This document shows, one piece after another, positions 1 to 7,382 of a DNA stretch of 19,875 nt. The translations under genes were made by a program, and so were the position numbers. How positions within the stretch are numbered: position 1 is the first letter of the stretch; the number at the start of each line of letters is the position of its first letter. Source of the DNA: Acidimicrobiaceae bacterium (GTDB lineage: Bacteria; Actinomycetota; Acidimicrobiia; Acidimicrobiales; UBA8592). The notes below the pieces were generated by a model, which did no database searches, was not told where the DNA came from, and saw only the letters and a list, made by a program, of their open reading frames with translations. The stretch lies in assembly GCA_002715405.1 (NCBI GenBank), contig PAZD01000030.1, positions 19,001 to 38,875 of the forward strand, written 5' to 3'.

Positions 1-678
1 TCAATTTCAGTGATGGTGATCCGCGGTGCCGGTGAAGCATTCTCGGCTGGCTATGATCTGTCTCAACCAAACCGGAGCGTGGAGAGATCCATCGCAAAAA
101 CTGATGGATGGTGGTCACGCCACGTGGTAAATAACTGGTTCGAGATTTGGGATATGTCCACTCCCGTAATCGCACAAGTCCACGGGTGGTGTCTGGCAGG
201 TGGATCTGAACTCGCTAACGCATGTGATTTAATTTACGTAGCTGAGGATGCCAAAATTGGTTACCCACCTGTAAGACTTATGTCCCCTCCAGATATGCAA
301 TGGCAAACATGGATGATGGGCCTCCGGAAAGGAATGGAAGCGCTTTTAACTGGTGACCATATGAGCGGTAATGAAGCGGTCCAAGCTGGAATGGCGAATC
401 GGGCCTTCAATGTGGAGGATCTTGAAGGGGAAGTACTTAAAATTGCCGAACGTATTTCGAAAATCCCACTTGATCTTCTAGCGCTCAATAAAAGATCTGC
501 TCATCGAGCGATGGAGGCAGCTGGTATTCGCAATGGAATCCGTTCGACGGCCGATATTCAGGCGCTTGGCTTCCACCAGCCTTCTTCCAAGGAATATATG
601 GAGAAACTAGCTTCAAGAGATCTTAAAGAAAGCCTTAGCGAACGGGATCGAGATTTTAACGACTATCGGGAGAGCTAA
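1..678 (+). CDS. Enoyl-CoA hydratase/isomerase (crotonase) family protein, 5' end missing
   Basis: The frame is open from the first base, so the gene starts before the window; 225 residues and a TAA stop are visible. Crotonase-fold proteins bind acyl-CoA and stabilise a thioester enolate in an oxyanion hole. Both oxyanion stretches are visible: RGAGEAFSAGYDL at residues 8-20 and HGWCLAGGSELANACD at 61-76. The first catalytic Glu of classical hydratases is present (Glu70, in GGSEL). The second, normally 20 residues later in a 'G-x-P-E' motif, is Pro90 (IGYPPV). So a standard syn-hydration mechanism is doubtful, and an isomerase, hydrolase, lyase or other crotonase activity is possible. It lies 160 bp upstream of the transporter genes on the same strand. 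The family call is secure; the reaction is not known. Confidence 0.9.
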   Translation, partial: SISVMVIRGAGEAFSAGYDLSQPNRSVERSIAKTDGWWSRHVVNNWFEIWDMSTPVIAQVHGWCLAGGSELANACDLIYVAEDAKIGYPPVRLMSPPDMQWQTWMMGLRKGMEALLTGDHMSGNEAVQAGMANRAFNVEDLEGEVLKIAERISKIPLDLLALNKRSAHRAMEAAGIRNGIRSTADIQALGFHQPSSKEYMEKLASRDLKESLSERDRDFNDYRES

Positions 679-719
679 GAAGCCGTATTTTACAAAGTCG
701 TTACAATCTCGTTCAACCT

Positions 720-748
720 TTGTTTCTTATGGAAAACTCGATTAGATT
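720..748 (+). promoter_or_regulatory. Candidate sigma70-type promoter for the substrate-binding protein gene
   Basis: TTGTTT at 720-725 and TAGATT at 743-748 are separated by 17 bp, in the 160-bp gap after the crotonase stop. A competing -10 (TATAGT, 785-790) lies closer to the gene but has no good -35. If that one is used, transcription would begin at about 797, right at the inverted repeat described separately. Assigned by eye only. Confidence 0.35.
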
Positions 749-796
749 TCTAATTCTCTATGCAATGTGGCATCTGTCACAGGGTATAGTGCTAAG

Positions 797-814
797 TCTA
801 ACGAAAACGTTAGA
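797..814 (+). promoter_or_regulatory. Perfect inverted repeat in the leader of the binding-protein gene
   Basis: TCTAACG (797-803), AAAA loop, CGTTAGA (808-814): a perfect 7-bp dyad just upstream of the ribosome binding site at 823-834. It could be a regulator's operator or a small leader hairpin affecting translation. The A-T-rich ends and 4-nt loop fit either. No regulator gene is adjacent. Confidence 0.4.
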
Positions 815-838
815 AAGATAATAGGAGGGGGAGGACCC

Positions 839-2377
839 TTGAGAAAAAGCAAACTATTGAAACTGCTTTCACTCATCTTCGCTTTCGCTCTCATCGCAGC
901 AGCTTGCGGTGACGACGATGACGATGGTGGAAGTAGCAGTAGCTCCGACAACAGCGCTCTAAGTGAAGAATCATCTGACGATGATGCATCTTCATCTGAA
1001 GCATCTTCATCTGAAGCAGCTGAAGAAGAAGCTGAAGAAGAAGCTGAAGAAGAAGCTACTGAAGAAGAAGCAGGCGGTGATTTTTCTGACGCTGAAAATG
1101 GTGACGGAGCCGAACTGCTAGAAAGCCTAATTGATAACCCACCTGGACCAGCCGACGATAGCCTTGACGCAATTGTTGTAACAATGTCAAACATTGAAGG
1201 TACCCCAGTAGGTTCATTCCCCGAAATTCGTGAAGGTGCCGCAGCAGCAGCTCAAGCATTCAACGACAACTACGGTGGTATGAACGGTCGGCCAATCGAT
1301 TTCCAACCATGTGTTCATGGTCTGGATCCAGCCGAAGCTACAAACTGTGCAAACGACATCGCTGATGAAGCACCAAATGTCCACATTCAGGGGATTGACT
1401 TCTTCAACCCTCTCCAGTGGCCAACACTTGTTGCTGCAGGCGTTCCAGTTATGCAAACAGTTCCAATCTTCGTTTCAGACTTCAACACCCCAGGTCTAAT
1501 CTCGACCGAAGGTGGTTGTGTGTCCGCATTCCCAACCGGTATGCAGTACATGGCAGAAGTTGTTAAAGCTGATCCGCTGATCATTCTTTATGCAAACAGT
1601 GCCCCTGGTATTGAGTGCTTCGAAGATACTGAAAAACGACCAGCACAACAGCTAGTTGACGAAGGCCTACTCACATCATTCATTGGTGTTGAAGATGCTT
1701 CCGGTGACCCAACTGATAACGAAGCCGTTATTCAGCGAATCATCGAAGAAGCAGCTAAGGGAGATAACCCTGGCGTATTCTTCGGACTCCAAGCATCTGA
1801 CTGTGCGGAGCTCGTAGCAGGAATGGTCGCTGCAGGATACGAAGGGGCAATTGTCTCCTCTGCTTCCTGTAAGGATGACTCAGTACTAGCACAGCCATTC
1901 TCTCATGGAATGATCTTCGGTGGTGAAGAAGAAATTTACACCCCGAACGAAGGCGTACAACTTAGCCCATATCAAACCAAGTACAACCCTTGGCGAGATG
2001 CTAACCAAGATGCCTACGGCCCAGATGCGCCGAAGTCACAGTTTATGAATGTCGCTCACGACGTAATGGTTACAGCAATCATTACCCTGATGCGCTTTGA
2101 AAACAGTGGTGGAGACGTTGATGACAACGCAGCCGTAATCGAATACTTTGCCGGCCAGGATAACTGGAACCGTGCAGGACGTTCGAAGCCAATGGACTGT
2201 ACAACAAACAGTTCCGAGTTCGTATCAGTCTGTAAGAAAGACTCCGGATACTATGTCTGGAACGGATACGACAACGGTGGTTGGGATTATGGTCCTCTAG
2301 GAACAGAAATCCTAGATGGAACTGACCTTCTCCTCCGTATGGCTGAAGGAGCAAACGCTCGACCAGCTGCAGGTTAA
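839..2377 (+). CDS. Branched-chain amino acid-type ABC transporter substrate-binding lipoprotein
   Basis: The protein is a high-affinity solute receptor (Peripla_BP_6, LivJ/amide-binding type) anchored outside the membrane, delivering ligand to the permease encoded downstream. The frame is open further up, but I choose TTG at 839. It follows an AGGAGGGGGAGG ribosome binding site (823-834), and the product then begins with a clean lipoprotein signal: basic LRKSK, a hydrophobic core and lipobox IAAAC with Cys23. Residues 24-110 are a flexible acidic/Ser linker with EEEA repeats. The ligand-binding domain begins near residue 110, and the family-typical GAAAAAQAFNDNYGGMNGRPI-like segment follows at about residues 130-150. 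Total 512 residues. A strong terminator follows. The ligand could be branched-chain amino acids, amides, urea or aromatic acids; the sequence does not decide. Confidence 0.93.
   Translation: MRKSKLLKLLSLIFAFALIAAACGDDDDDGGSSSSSDNSALSEESSDDDASSSEASSSEAAEEEAEEEAEEEATEEEAGGDFSDAENGDGAELLESLIDNPPGPADDSLDAIVVTMSNIEGTPVGSFPEIREGAAAAAQAFNDNYGGMNGRPIDFQPCVHGLDPAEATNCANDIADEAPNVHIQGIDFFNPLQWPTLVAAGVPVMQTVPIFVSDFNTPGLISTEGGCVSAFPTGMQYMAEVVKADPLIILYANSAPGIECFEDTEKRPAQQLVDEGLLTSFIGVEDASGDPTDNEAVIQRIIEEAAKGDNPGVFFGLQASDCAELVAGMVAAGYEGAIVSSASCKDDSVLAQPFSHGMIFGGEEEIYTPNEGVQLSPYQTKYNPWRDANQDAYGPDAPKSQFMNVAHDVMVTAIITLMRFENSGGDVDDNAAVIEYFAGQDNWNRAGRSKPMDCTTNSSEFVSVCKKDSGYYVWNGYDNGGWDYGPLGTEILDGTDLLLRMAEGANARPAAG
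986..1069 (+). repeat. Coding microsatellite-like repeats (Ser/Glu/Ala linker)
   Basis: Two exact 15-bp copies of GCATCTTCATCTGAA (986-1000, 1001-1015) are followed by three exact 12-bp copies of GCTGAAGAAGAA (1019-1054) and a decayed fourth to 1069. All unit lengths are multiples of three, so copy-number change would only lengthen or shorten the linker between the lipid anchor and the binding domain. Confidence 0.85.
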
Positions 2378-2420
2378 ATAAGTCCTAAGCAAAAAATAAA
2401 ATATTTGCTAACTACTTAAA

Positions 2421-2467
2421 GTGGCGGCGGTGCGACATAAAAGTTGCACCGCCGCCACACGTTTTCC
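2421..2467 (+). terminator. Strong rho-independent terminator after the binding-protein gene
   Basis: GTGGCGGCGGTGC (2421-2433) pairs perfectly with GCACCGCCGCCAC (2446-2458) around a 12-nt loop. That is a 13-bp, very GC-rich stem followed by ACGTTTTCC. It sits 43 bp after the stop and before the permease promoter. It could end most transcripts here, so that the binding protein is made in excess over the membrane components. Confidence 0.85.
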
Positions 2468-2495
2468 TTGAAAATGTTTTCTACTAGTTCAGCAA

Positions 2496-2515
2496 GCCCA
2501 TCGAGGCCCATCGAG
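2496..2515 (+). repeat. Short tandem repeat (2 x 10 bp)
   Basis: GCCCATCGAG occurs twice head to tail between the terminator and the permease promoter. Function unknown; it may be a chance duplication. Apart from this, the terminator and the promoter at 2620-2649, I see nothing else in the 308-bp gap 2378-2685. Confidence 0.5.
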
Positions 2516-2619
2516 GCGCCTTGCAGAAAAAAACATCCTTCTGAGTCAAGAGAAATTACAGATACCAGTTAATACCATCTCATGCCCGCAGTTTTATCAA
2601 AGACTTGTTATATTGAGAC

Positions 2620-2649
2620 TTGCAATTAGAAGACGATTTAGTCTATAAA
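2620..2649 (+). promoter_or_regulatory. Candidate sigma70-type promoter for the permease-ATPase operon
   Basis: TTGCAA (2620-2625) and TATAAA (2644-2649) with an 18-bp spacer lie about 37 bp before the ATG at 2686. A GAGGGGG ribosome binding site (2670-2675) lies between them and the start. The good match and the position after a strong terminator suggest the membrane components have their own promoter. Confidence 0.55.
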
Positions 2650-2685
2650 TGCAGAGTTGCGAGATAACTGAGGGGGCCCGCTTAA

Positions 2686-4848
2686 ATGAATCAATTCTTA
2701 ATAGCTTTGATCGCTGGTGTTGGTACTGGGTCTCTGTACGCGATGCTCGGAACTGGTCTCGTGGTCGCATTCCGTGGCTCTGGAGTCATTAATCTCGGCC
2801 ATGGCGCAGTAGCAGGATACGCTGCTTACGTCTTCAATGAACTCAGAACATCTGGAGAACTCTATCTTCCCTGGTTCGACATAATCCCAGAGTGGGGCTT
2901 CTTACAAACACTTCGCATAAATAATCTCCCCACCCGAATACACGTTTTTGATTTCGAAATGTATATAGAGAAACCCCCTCTAGTTCCCACGCTTCTAATC
3001 TCGATCGGGGTTTCCGTTCTGCTTGGTTTGATGATGCACCTACTGGTTTTCCGCCCACTTCGGAACGCCCCGATCCTTGGAAAAGTTATTGGTTCTGTAG
3101 GTGTACTGCTCTATCTAGACTCTGTTATCGCCGTCAATTTCGGCGGACAGAACAGAAGCAGCTCAGGATTCTGGATATTTAAACCAGATATGGAACCTGT
3201 AAGTAACTTCCTCGGCCTCGGCGGAACTATTCCGCGCGCAAACTTCTCCATGCTCGCAGCCGCGGTGGTAATGGGAGCGTTTGTCTTCTGCCTATACAGA
3301 TACACCCGATTTGGTATCGCAACCCGCGCAGCAGACGAAAATGAAAAAGGGGCATCATTACTCGGATACTCACCACAGCTAATTGCTGGAATTAACTGGG
3401 TTCTATCTTCTGTCCTAGCTGGACTTGCCGGAATTATTTTCCTCCATAAAACACAACCATCGCTATACGCCACCCTTGTCGTTGGAGCACTAGGTGCCGC
3501 TTTATTCGGCAGATTAACATCCATCCCGATGACCGTCCTAGGCGGAGTGATCATTGGCATGATGTCAGGTGGCGGCGTTTCATTAGCCAATAACGACTGG
3601 TGGCCAAACTGGCTCGAAATTGAAGGTGTACGAACCTTTATGCCGCTCCTAGTAATTATTCTCGTCCTGTACTTCCAGGGGGACAAGTTACCTATTCGAG
3701 GCTCAATTAGCGTTGGAAGGCAGCCGAATGCCCCTGCTAGCAACAACGTTGTCGTGGGAACCATTTTCGCAATGGGCTTTGCCCTTATCCTCTCAAACGT
3801 TTTCGTGTCGAAATGGGAAGCCGTTCTTACAACCAGTATCTTGGCGACATTGTTCATGTTCAGCCTCACCGTCATCGTTGGGTATCTCGGTCAAATATCT
3901 TTAGCACAGTTCAGCATCGCGGGTTTTGCAGCCTTCATGATGATCCGTTTTGTTGGTGATGGAACCCTTCAACGGCCAGACGACTATTACGTCATTACCG
4001 GTATAAATATGCCGACAATTCTCGGATTCGTGTGTGCTGTGGTTGCAGGAACGCTTCTAGGGCTACTCATCGGTCTACCAGCTTTACGTATTCGAGGTGT
4101 CCAGCTTGCCGTGGTCACTATGTCTTCAGTTCTTGCTATTGAAGAACTTCTGACCAAGAGCCGGTCATTGATGGGCGAAGGTGCAGCTTCAATTCAACCC
4201 ACGCCATCAAACCCGTCCTGGTTTGGCCAATACATCGGCGGTTTCAACAAAGAAACATTCAGAACAGACTATTGGAAATACAGTCTTTTCCTCGTAATTA
4301 TTACTGCACTAGTTGGAGTAGCGGTAGTCAATCTTCGGCGTGGAAACACCGGAAGAAGATTCTTAGCCATCCGTGCAAACGAACGAGCCGCTGCAGCTGC
4401 TGGAATCAACGTCAAGAACGCTAAGATGCTTGGCTTTGGTATCTCCTCAGCCATCGCATCTATCGCTGGTATCATGCTCGCTTATAAGATCCCAGCAGTC
4501 CAGGCAGAGAACTTCGCTATATTTAGCGGCCTTGGATTGTTAGCATTCGTATATCTGGGAGGAATCACTACAGGATACGGAGCCGTCGTCGGTGGCCTGT
4601 TAGTTGCAGGTGGAATGATGCCCGAATTCCTCGGAGTGCACTTCGGTGATGTGGAACGTGGAATGATCAACGCAGTTGGAGCTGTTGGTTTGATCCTAAA
4701 CGCCATTGTCACCGGTGGTGAAGGTGTCGCACTACTGCAGTCTGATGCCTTAGGAAAGGGACCTCTGGCATTATTGCGTAGAAATCCAGATGAAGATGAA
4801 AGTTCTGAAGCTGATGAGGACAATGCAACTGAAGGAGCTTCAGTATGA
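2686..4848 (+). CDS. Fused LivH-LivM ABC transporter permease
   Basis: A single 720-residue protein carries both membrane subunits of a Liv/HAAT-type importer, normally two proteins of roughly 300 and 350-400 residues. The LivH half covers about residues 1-335: opening with GVGTGSLYAMLGTGLVV, INLGHGA at 35-41, and the ATPase-contact loop RFGIATRAADENEKGASLLG at about 208-227. A short polar linker near 335-355 joins it to the LivM half. That half shows GYLGQISLAQFSIAGFAAF at 399-417 and its own ATPase-contact loop RRFLAIRANERAAAAAGIN at about 557-575. The C-terminus (about 700-720) is a strongly acidic cytoplasmic tail. The stop overlaps the next start (ATGA, 4845-4848), so translation of the ATPase is probably coupled. 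The start has a GAGGGG ribosome binding site. Confidence 0.93.
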   Translation: MNQFLIALIAGVGTGSLYAMLGTGLVVAFRGSGVINLGHGAVAGYAAYVFNELRTSGELYLPWFDIIPEWGFLQTLRINNLPTRIHVFDFEMYIEKPPLVPTLLISIGVSVLLGLMMHLLVFRPLRNAPILGKVIGSVGVLLYLDSVIAVNFGGQNRSSSGFWIFKPDMEPVSNFLGLGGTIPRANFSMLAAAVVMGAFVFCLYRYTRFGIATRAADENEKGASLLGYSPQLIAGINWVLSSVLAGLAGIIFLHKTQPSLYATLVVGALGAALFGRLTSIPMTVLGGVIIGMMSGGGVSLANNDWWPNWLEIEGVRTFMPLLVIILVLYFQGDKLPIRGSISVGRQPNAPASNNVVVGTIFAMGFALILSNVFVSKWEAVLTTSILATLFMFSLTVIVGYLGQISLAQFSIAGFAAFMMIRFVGDGTLQRPDDYYVITGINMPTILGFVCAVVAGTLLGLLIGLPALRIRGVQLAVVTMSSVLAIEELLTKSRSLMGEGAASIQPTPSNPSWFGQYIGGFNKETFRTDYWKYSLFLVIITALVGVAVVNLRRGNTGRRFLAIRANERAAAAAGINVKNAKMLGFGISSAIASIAGIMLAYKIPAVQAENFAIFSGLGLLAFVYLGGITTGYGAVVGGLLVAGGMMPEFLGVHFGDVERGMINAVGAVGLILNAIVTGGEGVALLQSDALGKGPLALLRRNPDEDESSEADEDNATEGASV

Positions 4849-5669
4849 GCAATATACTTGAAACATCAGGGTTAACCGTCACATTTGGTGGACTTAACGC
4901 CTGCGATAAGGTTGATCTTACGGTCCCTAAAGGTAAGTTCGTTGGACTTATAGGCCCCAACGGAGCTGGAAAAACTACATTCATAGACGCTATAACTGGC
5001 TATGTACCTACTTCAGCGGGTTCCGCAATCTTCAATGGAGAAGATATCGGCGAATTAAAACCCCATGAAAGAGCTCAAAGAGGACTAGTAAGGACTTTCC
5101 AGTCTTTAGAGCTGTTTGAGGACCTATCTGTTAAGGACAACCTACTTGTCGCTGGATACGATACGCGTTGGTACAGCTTTCTCCTTGACATGATCTATAT
5201 GCCAAGAAAAGATAAAGAAGTTGAAGAACAGATTGAATGGGCCCTAGACATCATGGGCCTTAACGATGTTGCAGATGCAATGCCAAGTGACCTGAGCCAC
5301 GGACGTAGAAAGCTCGTCGGCGTCGCTAGAGCGCTAGCTGCATCCCCTGACCTTATCTTGCTTGACGAGCCTGCCGCCGGCTTGGATACTGCAGAAAGCC
5401 AGATCCTTGGGGGCCACCTCCGAGAATTCCTCGATCATGACATGTCAGTATTTCTGATAGACCATGACATGGGATTAGTTCTCAGTGTCTGTGACTACAT
5501 TTATGTTCTTGATTTCGGAAAAATCATCGCTCAAGGAACCCCACAAGAAATTCGGGAAAGTGAAACAGTGAAGAAAGCATATCTTGGAGAAGAAGCAGGA
5601 GAGATTCAAGCTCAGGCTGGTGAGCGAATGACAAGCCTCCAACATGATCAGGGAGGGCAAGATGACTGA
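4845..5669 (+). CDS. livG: ABC transporter ATP-binding protein, LivG type
   Basis: One of two nucleotide-binding subunits powering the Liv-type importer, on the cytoplasmic face of the fused permease. All ABC motifs are visible in order: Walker A GPNGAGKTT (37-45), Q-loop Gln86, signature LSHGRRK (150-156, a variant of LSGGQ), Walker B LILLDE (170-175) and switch His207. At 274 residues it is slightly longer than typical LivG (about 255), with extra residues in the helical domain (about 105-130) and a hydrophilic C-terminal tail. The start lies inside the permease stop (4-nt overlap) and its own end overlaps the next gene by 8 nt, giving a tightly coupled operon. The symbol is by family; the transported solute is unknown. 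Confidence 0.93.
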   Translation: MSNILETSGLTVTFGGLNACDKVDLTVPKGKFVGLIGPNGAGKTTFIDAITGYVPTSAGSAIFNGEDIGELKPHERAQRGLVRTFQSLELFEDLSVKDNLLVAGYDTRWYSFLLDMIYMPRKDKEVEEQIEWALDIMGLNDVADAMPSDLSHGRRKLVGVARALAASPDLILLDEPAAGLDTAESQILGGHLREFLDHDMSVFLIDHDMGLVLSVCDYIYVLDFGKIIAQGTPQEIRESETVKKAYLGEEAGEIQAQAGERMTSLQHDQGGQDD

Positions 5670-6435
5670 CACCTTATCTGCTAACGGAAATGAAGAAACC
5701 GGATCTGGAAACCTTCTAGACGTTTCAAACTTGTCTTCAGGCTACGGTGGCGTAGCGGTTATTCGAGATGTAAATCTGCATGTAAGCCCCGGTGAAGTTG
5801 TTGCTTTGCTCGGACCGAATGGAGCCGGGAAAACAACAACGCTGTTAACGACTTCTGGGCTTTTGAAACCTCTTGAAGGGAGTGTTGAGGTACTGGGATC
5901 AGAAACGAACTTTGGTGCCCCTCACCGAACCGCCCGAAGAGGTCTGGCCCATGTCCCAGAAGACCGTTCTTTGTTCTTCGGACTAACCGTTCAAGAAAAC
6001 CTCCGCCTTGGGCTTAGAGGAAAAAGAAGCGAACAGCAGGCAGGATACGATGCTGCGCTAGAACTTTTACCTGCTCTCCGTCCTCTTATGAATCGGCGAG
6101 CTGGTTTATTGTCAGGTGGTGAGCAGCAAATGCTTGCTATGGCGAGAGCATTAGTCTCTAACCCAAAGATGCTTTTAGTTGATGAAATGAGCCTAGGTCT
6201 TGCCCCAATTATTGTGGAGAGGCTTCTCCCTATCGTCCGTGATATAGCTGACGAAACAGGGGCGGGGGTTCTTATCGTGGAACAGCACGTACACCTTGCT
6301 CTTGAAGTAGCTGACCGAGGCTACGTTATGAGTTCTGGAGAAATAGTCCTCGAAGGTACTGCTGCCGAGCTGATGGAGCGCCAAGACCTCCTTGAAGCCA
6401 GCTACCTCGGTGGTGACATTGAGGAGGCACAATGA
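5662..6435 (+). CDS. livF: ABC transporter ATP-binding protein, LivF type
   Basis: The second nucleotide-binding subunit of the same importer, pairing with the LivG-type subunit. Starting at ATG 5662 (257 residues) it shows Walker A GPNGAGKTT (51-59), the LivF-typical VPEDRSLF segment (98-105), signature LSGGEQQ (150-156), Walker B LLVDE (171-175) and switch His209 in VEQH. An upstream in-frame ATG at 5644 exists. I prefer 5662 because an AGGGAGGG ribosome binding site (5650-5657) sits directly before it; the resulting 8-nt overlap with the previous gene is normal for this operon. Its stop overlaps the next start (ATGA at 6432-6435). Confidence 0.94.
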   Translation: MTDTLSANGNEETGSGNLLDVSNLSSGYGGVAVIRDVNLHVSPGEVVALLGPNGAGKTTTLLTTSGLLKPLEGSVEVLGSETNFGAPHRTARRGLAHVPEDRSLFFGLTVQENLRLGLRGKRSEQQAGYDAALELLPALRPLMNRRAGLLSGGEQQMLAMARALVSNPKMLLVDEMSLGLAPIIVERLLPIVRDIADETGAGVLIVEQHVHLALEVADRGYVMSSGEIVLEGTAAELMERQDLLEASYLGGDIEEAQ

Positions 6436-7367
6436 CGCTGCAGCAGAGACTACTTACAAATGTAAAAAATCCATTTGTGCTCGCTCATCTAGTTTTCGCT
6501 GGAATGTACTTCGTGTTTGTTCTTCTTGGAGAATGGGCTAAACGTCGAGAAGCCAACTATGACGCTTTTGAATTCCTTGGAGGTGCTGGATTTGGGATCC
6601 TTGGAGTTGCGACCGGAGTAGCTTTATGCGTTCTCGCTCTTATGCGACTGGGCGGTTACTCAAAGGTGCTACCTGGGCTAGGCGTCGAACATCTTACGTT
6701 GGCTCTTGGCTTGTTTGCTACCGTTAACGTTTTCGCATTCATCTTTGGTTGGTTACCTGTCCTTCCCGTTAAAAAAGACCCTGCTGGGACTGGCTGGGCA
6801 CTCGTAGCCGCCTATTGGCCTGCTTCATTTATCCCCCAGCTAGGAATACTCTCGCTTGCAAGAACTCGACCTAATAAAGGAATTCGACCTCTATCGAACA
6901 TAGACCGCAACGCTGTCTCAGTACTGGCGCTTGTTGCTTCGGTAGGCGTCATTGTATTTCCGTTTATGACTTGGCTAAAAATAGGTGCTCTTAAACTAAG
7001 CACGTTCGATGGCCGTAACGAATGTAAAGAACTCGGAGACGTCTGTATCGACACGTTAGGTAAAGGCGCTTCAGGTCCTCGACTTGGCTATTTGCTGCTG
7101 ATCATCGGCGCTGTCGTCGGTTTCGCTGCTCTTATGCGTTTGCGACCAAAGGGCCTTGCAGAACCAGGTCCAAACATGCTTCTTTCTCATCTCCTCTTTG
7201 GCATGGGTTTGACGGCATTTCTGGTCCCTCTAGCAATGCTTATTACCACCCTTCAAAACGAAAGATTGGAAGCGGGAACTGGCCTGTGGCTAAGTCTTGC
7301 AAGTGGCGCTTTAATGATTCTTATAAGCGTGTACGAAAATCACCGTAGAGGCGCTAAAGGCGTTTGA
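6432..7367 (+). CDS. Unknown eight-helix membrane protein, last gene of the transporter operon
   Basis: I do not recognise this 311-residue protein. About eight hydrophobic segments are visible, near residues 15-34, 48-72, 87-111, 121-143, 161-182, 218-236, 249-274 and 284-301. The loops are short and the N-terminus carries few charges. The longest loop (183-217) contains two cysteines, Cys198 and Cys205 (in ECKELGDVC), which could form a disulfide if the loop faces outward. It has none of the Liv permease motifs. It begins inside the livF stop (ATGA overlap), so it is almost certainly made with the importer and may be an accessory or assembly subunit. That role is inferred from position only. 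It converges on the carboxylase gene with a 15-bp gap and no clear terminator. Confidence 0.85.
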   Translation: MTLQQRLLTNVKNPFVLAHLVFAGMYFVFVLLGEWAKRREANYDAFEFLGGAGFGILGVATGVALCVLALMRLGGYSKVLPGLGVEHLTLALGLFATVNVFAFIFGWLPVLPVKKDPAGTGWALVAAYWPASFIPQLGILSLARTRPNKGIRPLSNIDRNAVSVLALVASVGVIVFPFMTWLKIGALKLSTFDGRNECKELGDVCIDTLGKGASGPRLGYLLLIIGAVVGFAALMRLRPKGLAEPGPNMLLSHLLFGMGLTAFLVPLAMLITTLQNERLEAGTGLWLSLASGALMILISVYENHRRGAKGV

Positions 7368-7382
7368 AACCCAACTTTCTTT

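Noticed and set aside
742..1194. Ser-rich 150-codon minus-strand frame
   Set aside because: A mirror of the GAA/TCT repeats in the binding-protein linker; no start context.
2496..2515. Two-copy tandem repeat as start of a CRISPR array or iteron origin
   Set aside because: Only two 10-bp units, no spacers, no further copies and no cas or replication gene nearby.
3111..3875. 254-codon open frame on the minus strand
   Set aside because: It is antisense to the well-supported permease; composition and lack of recognisable motifs mark it as a shadow.
5644..5661. Upstream ATG for the LivF-type ATPase
   Set aside because: The Shine-Dalgarno at 5650-5657 lies after it and directly precedes ATG 5662.
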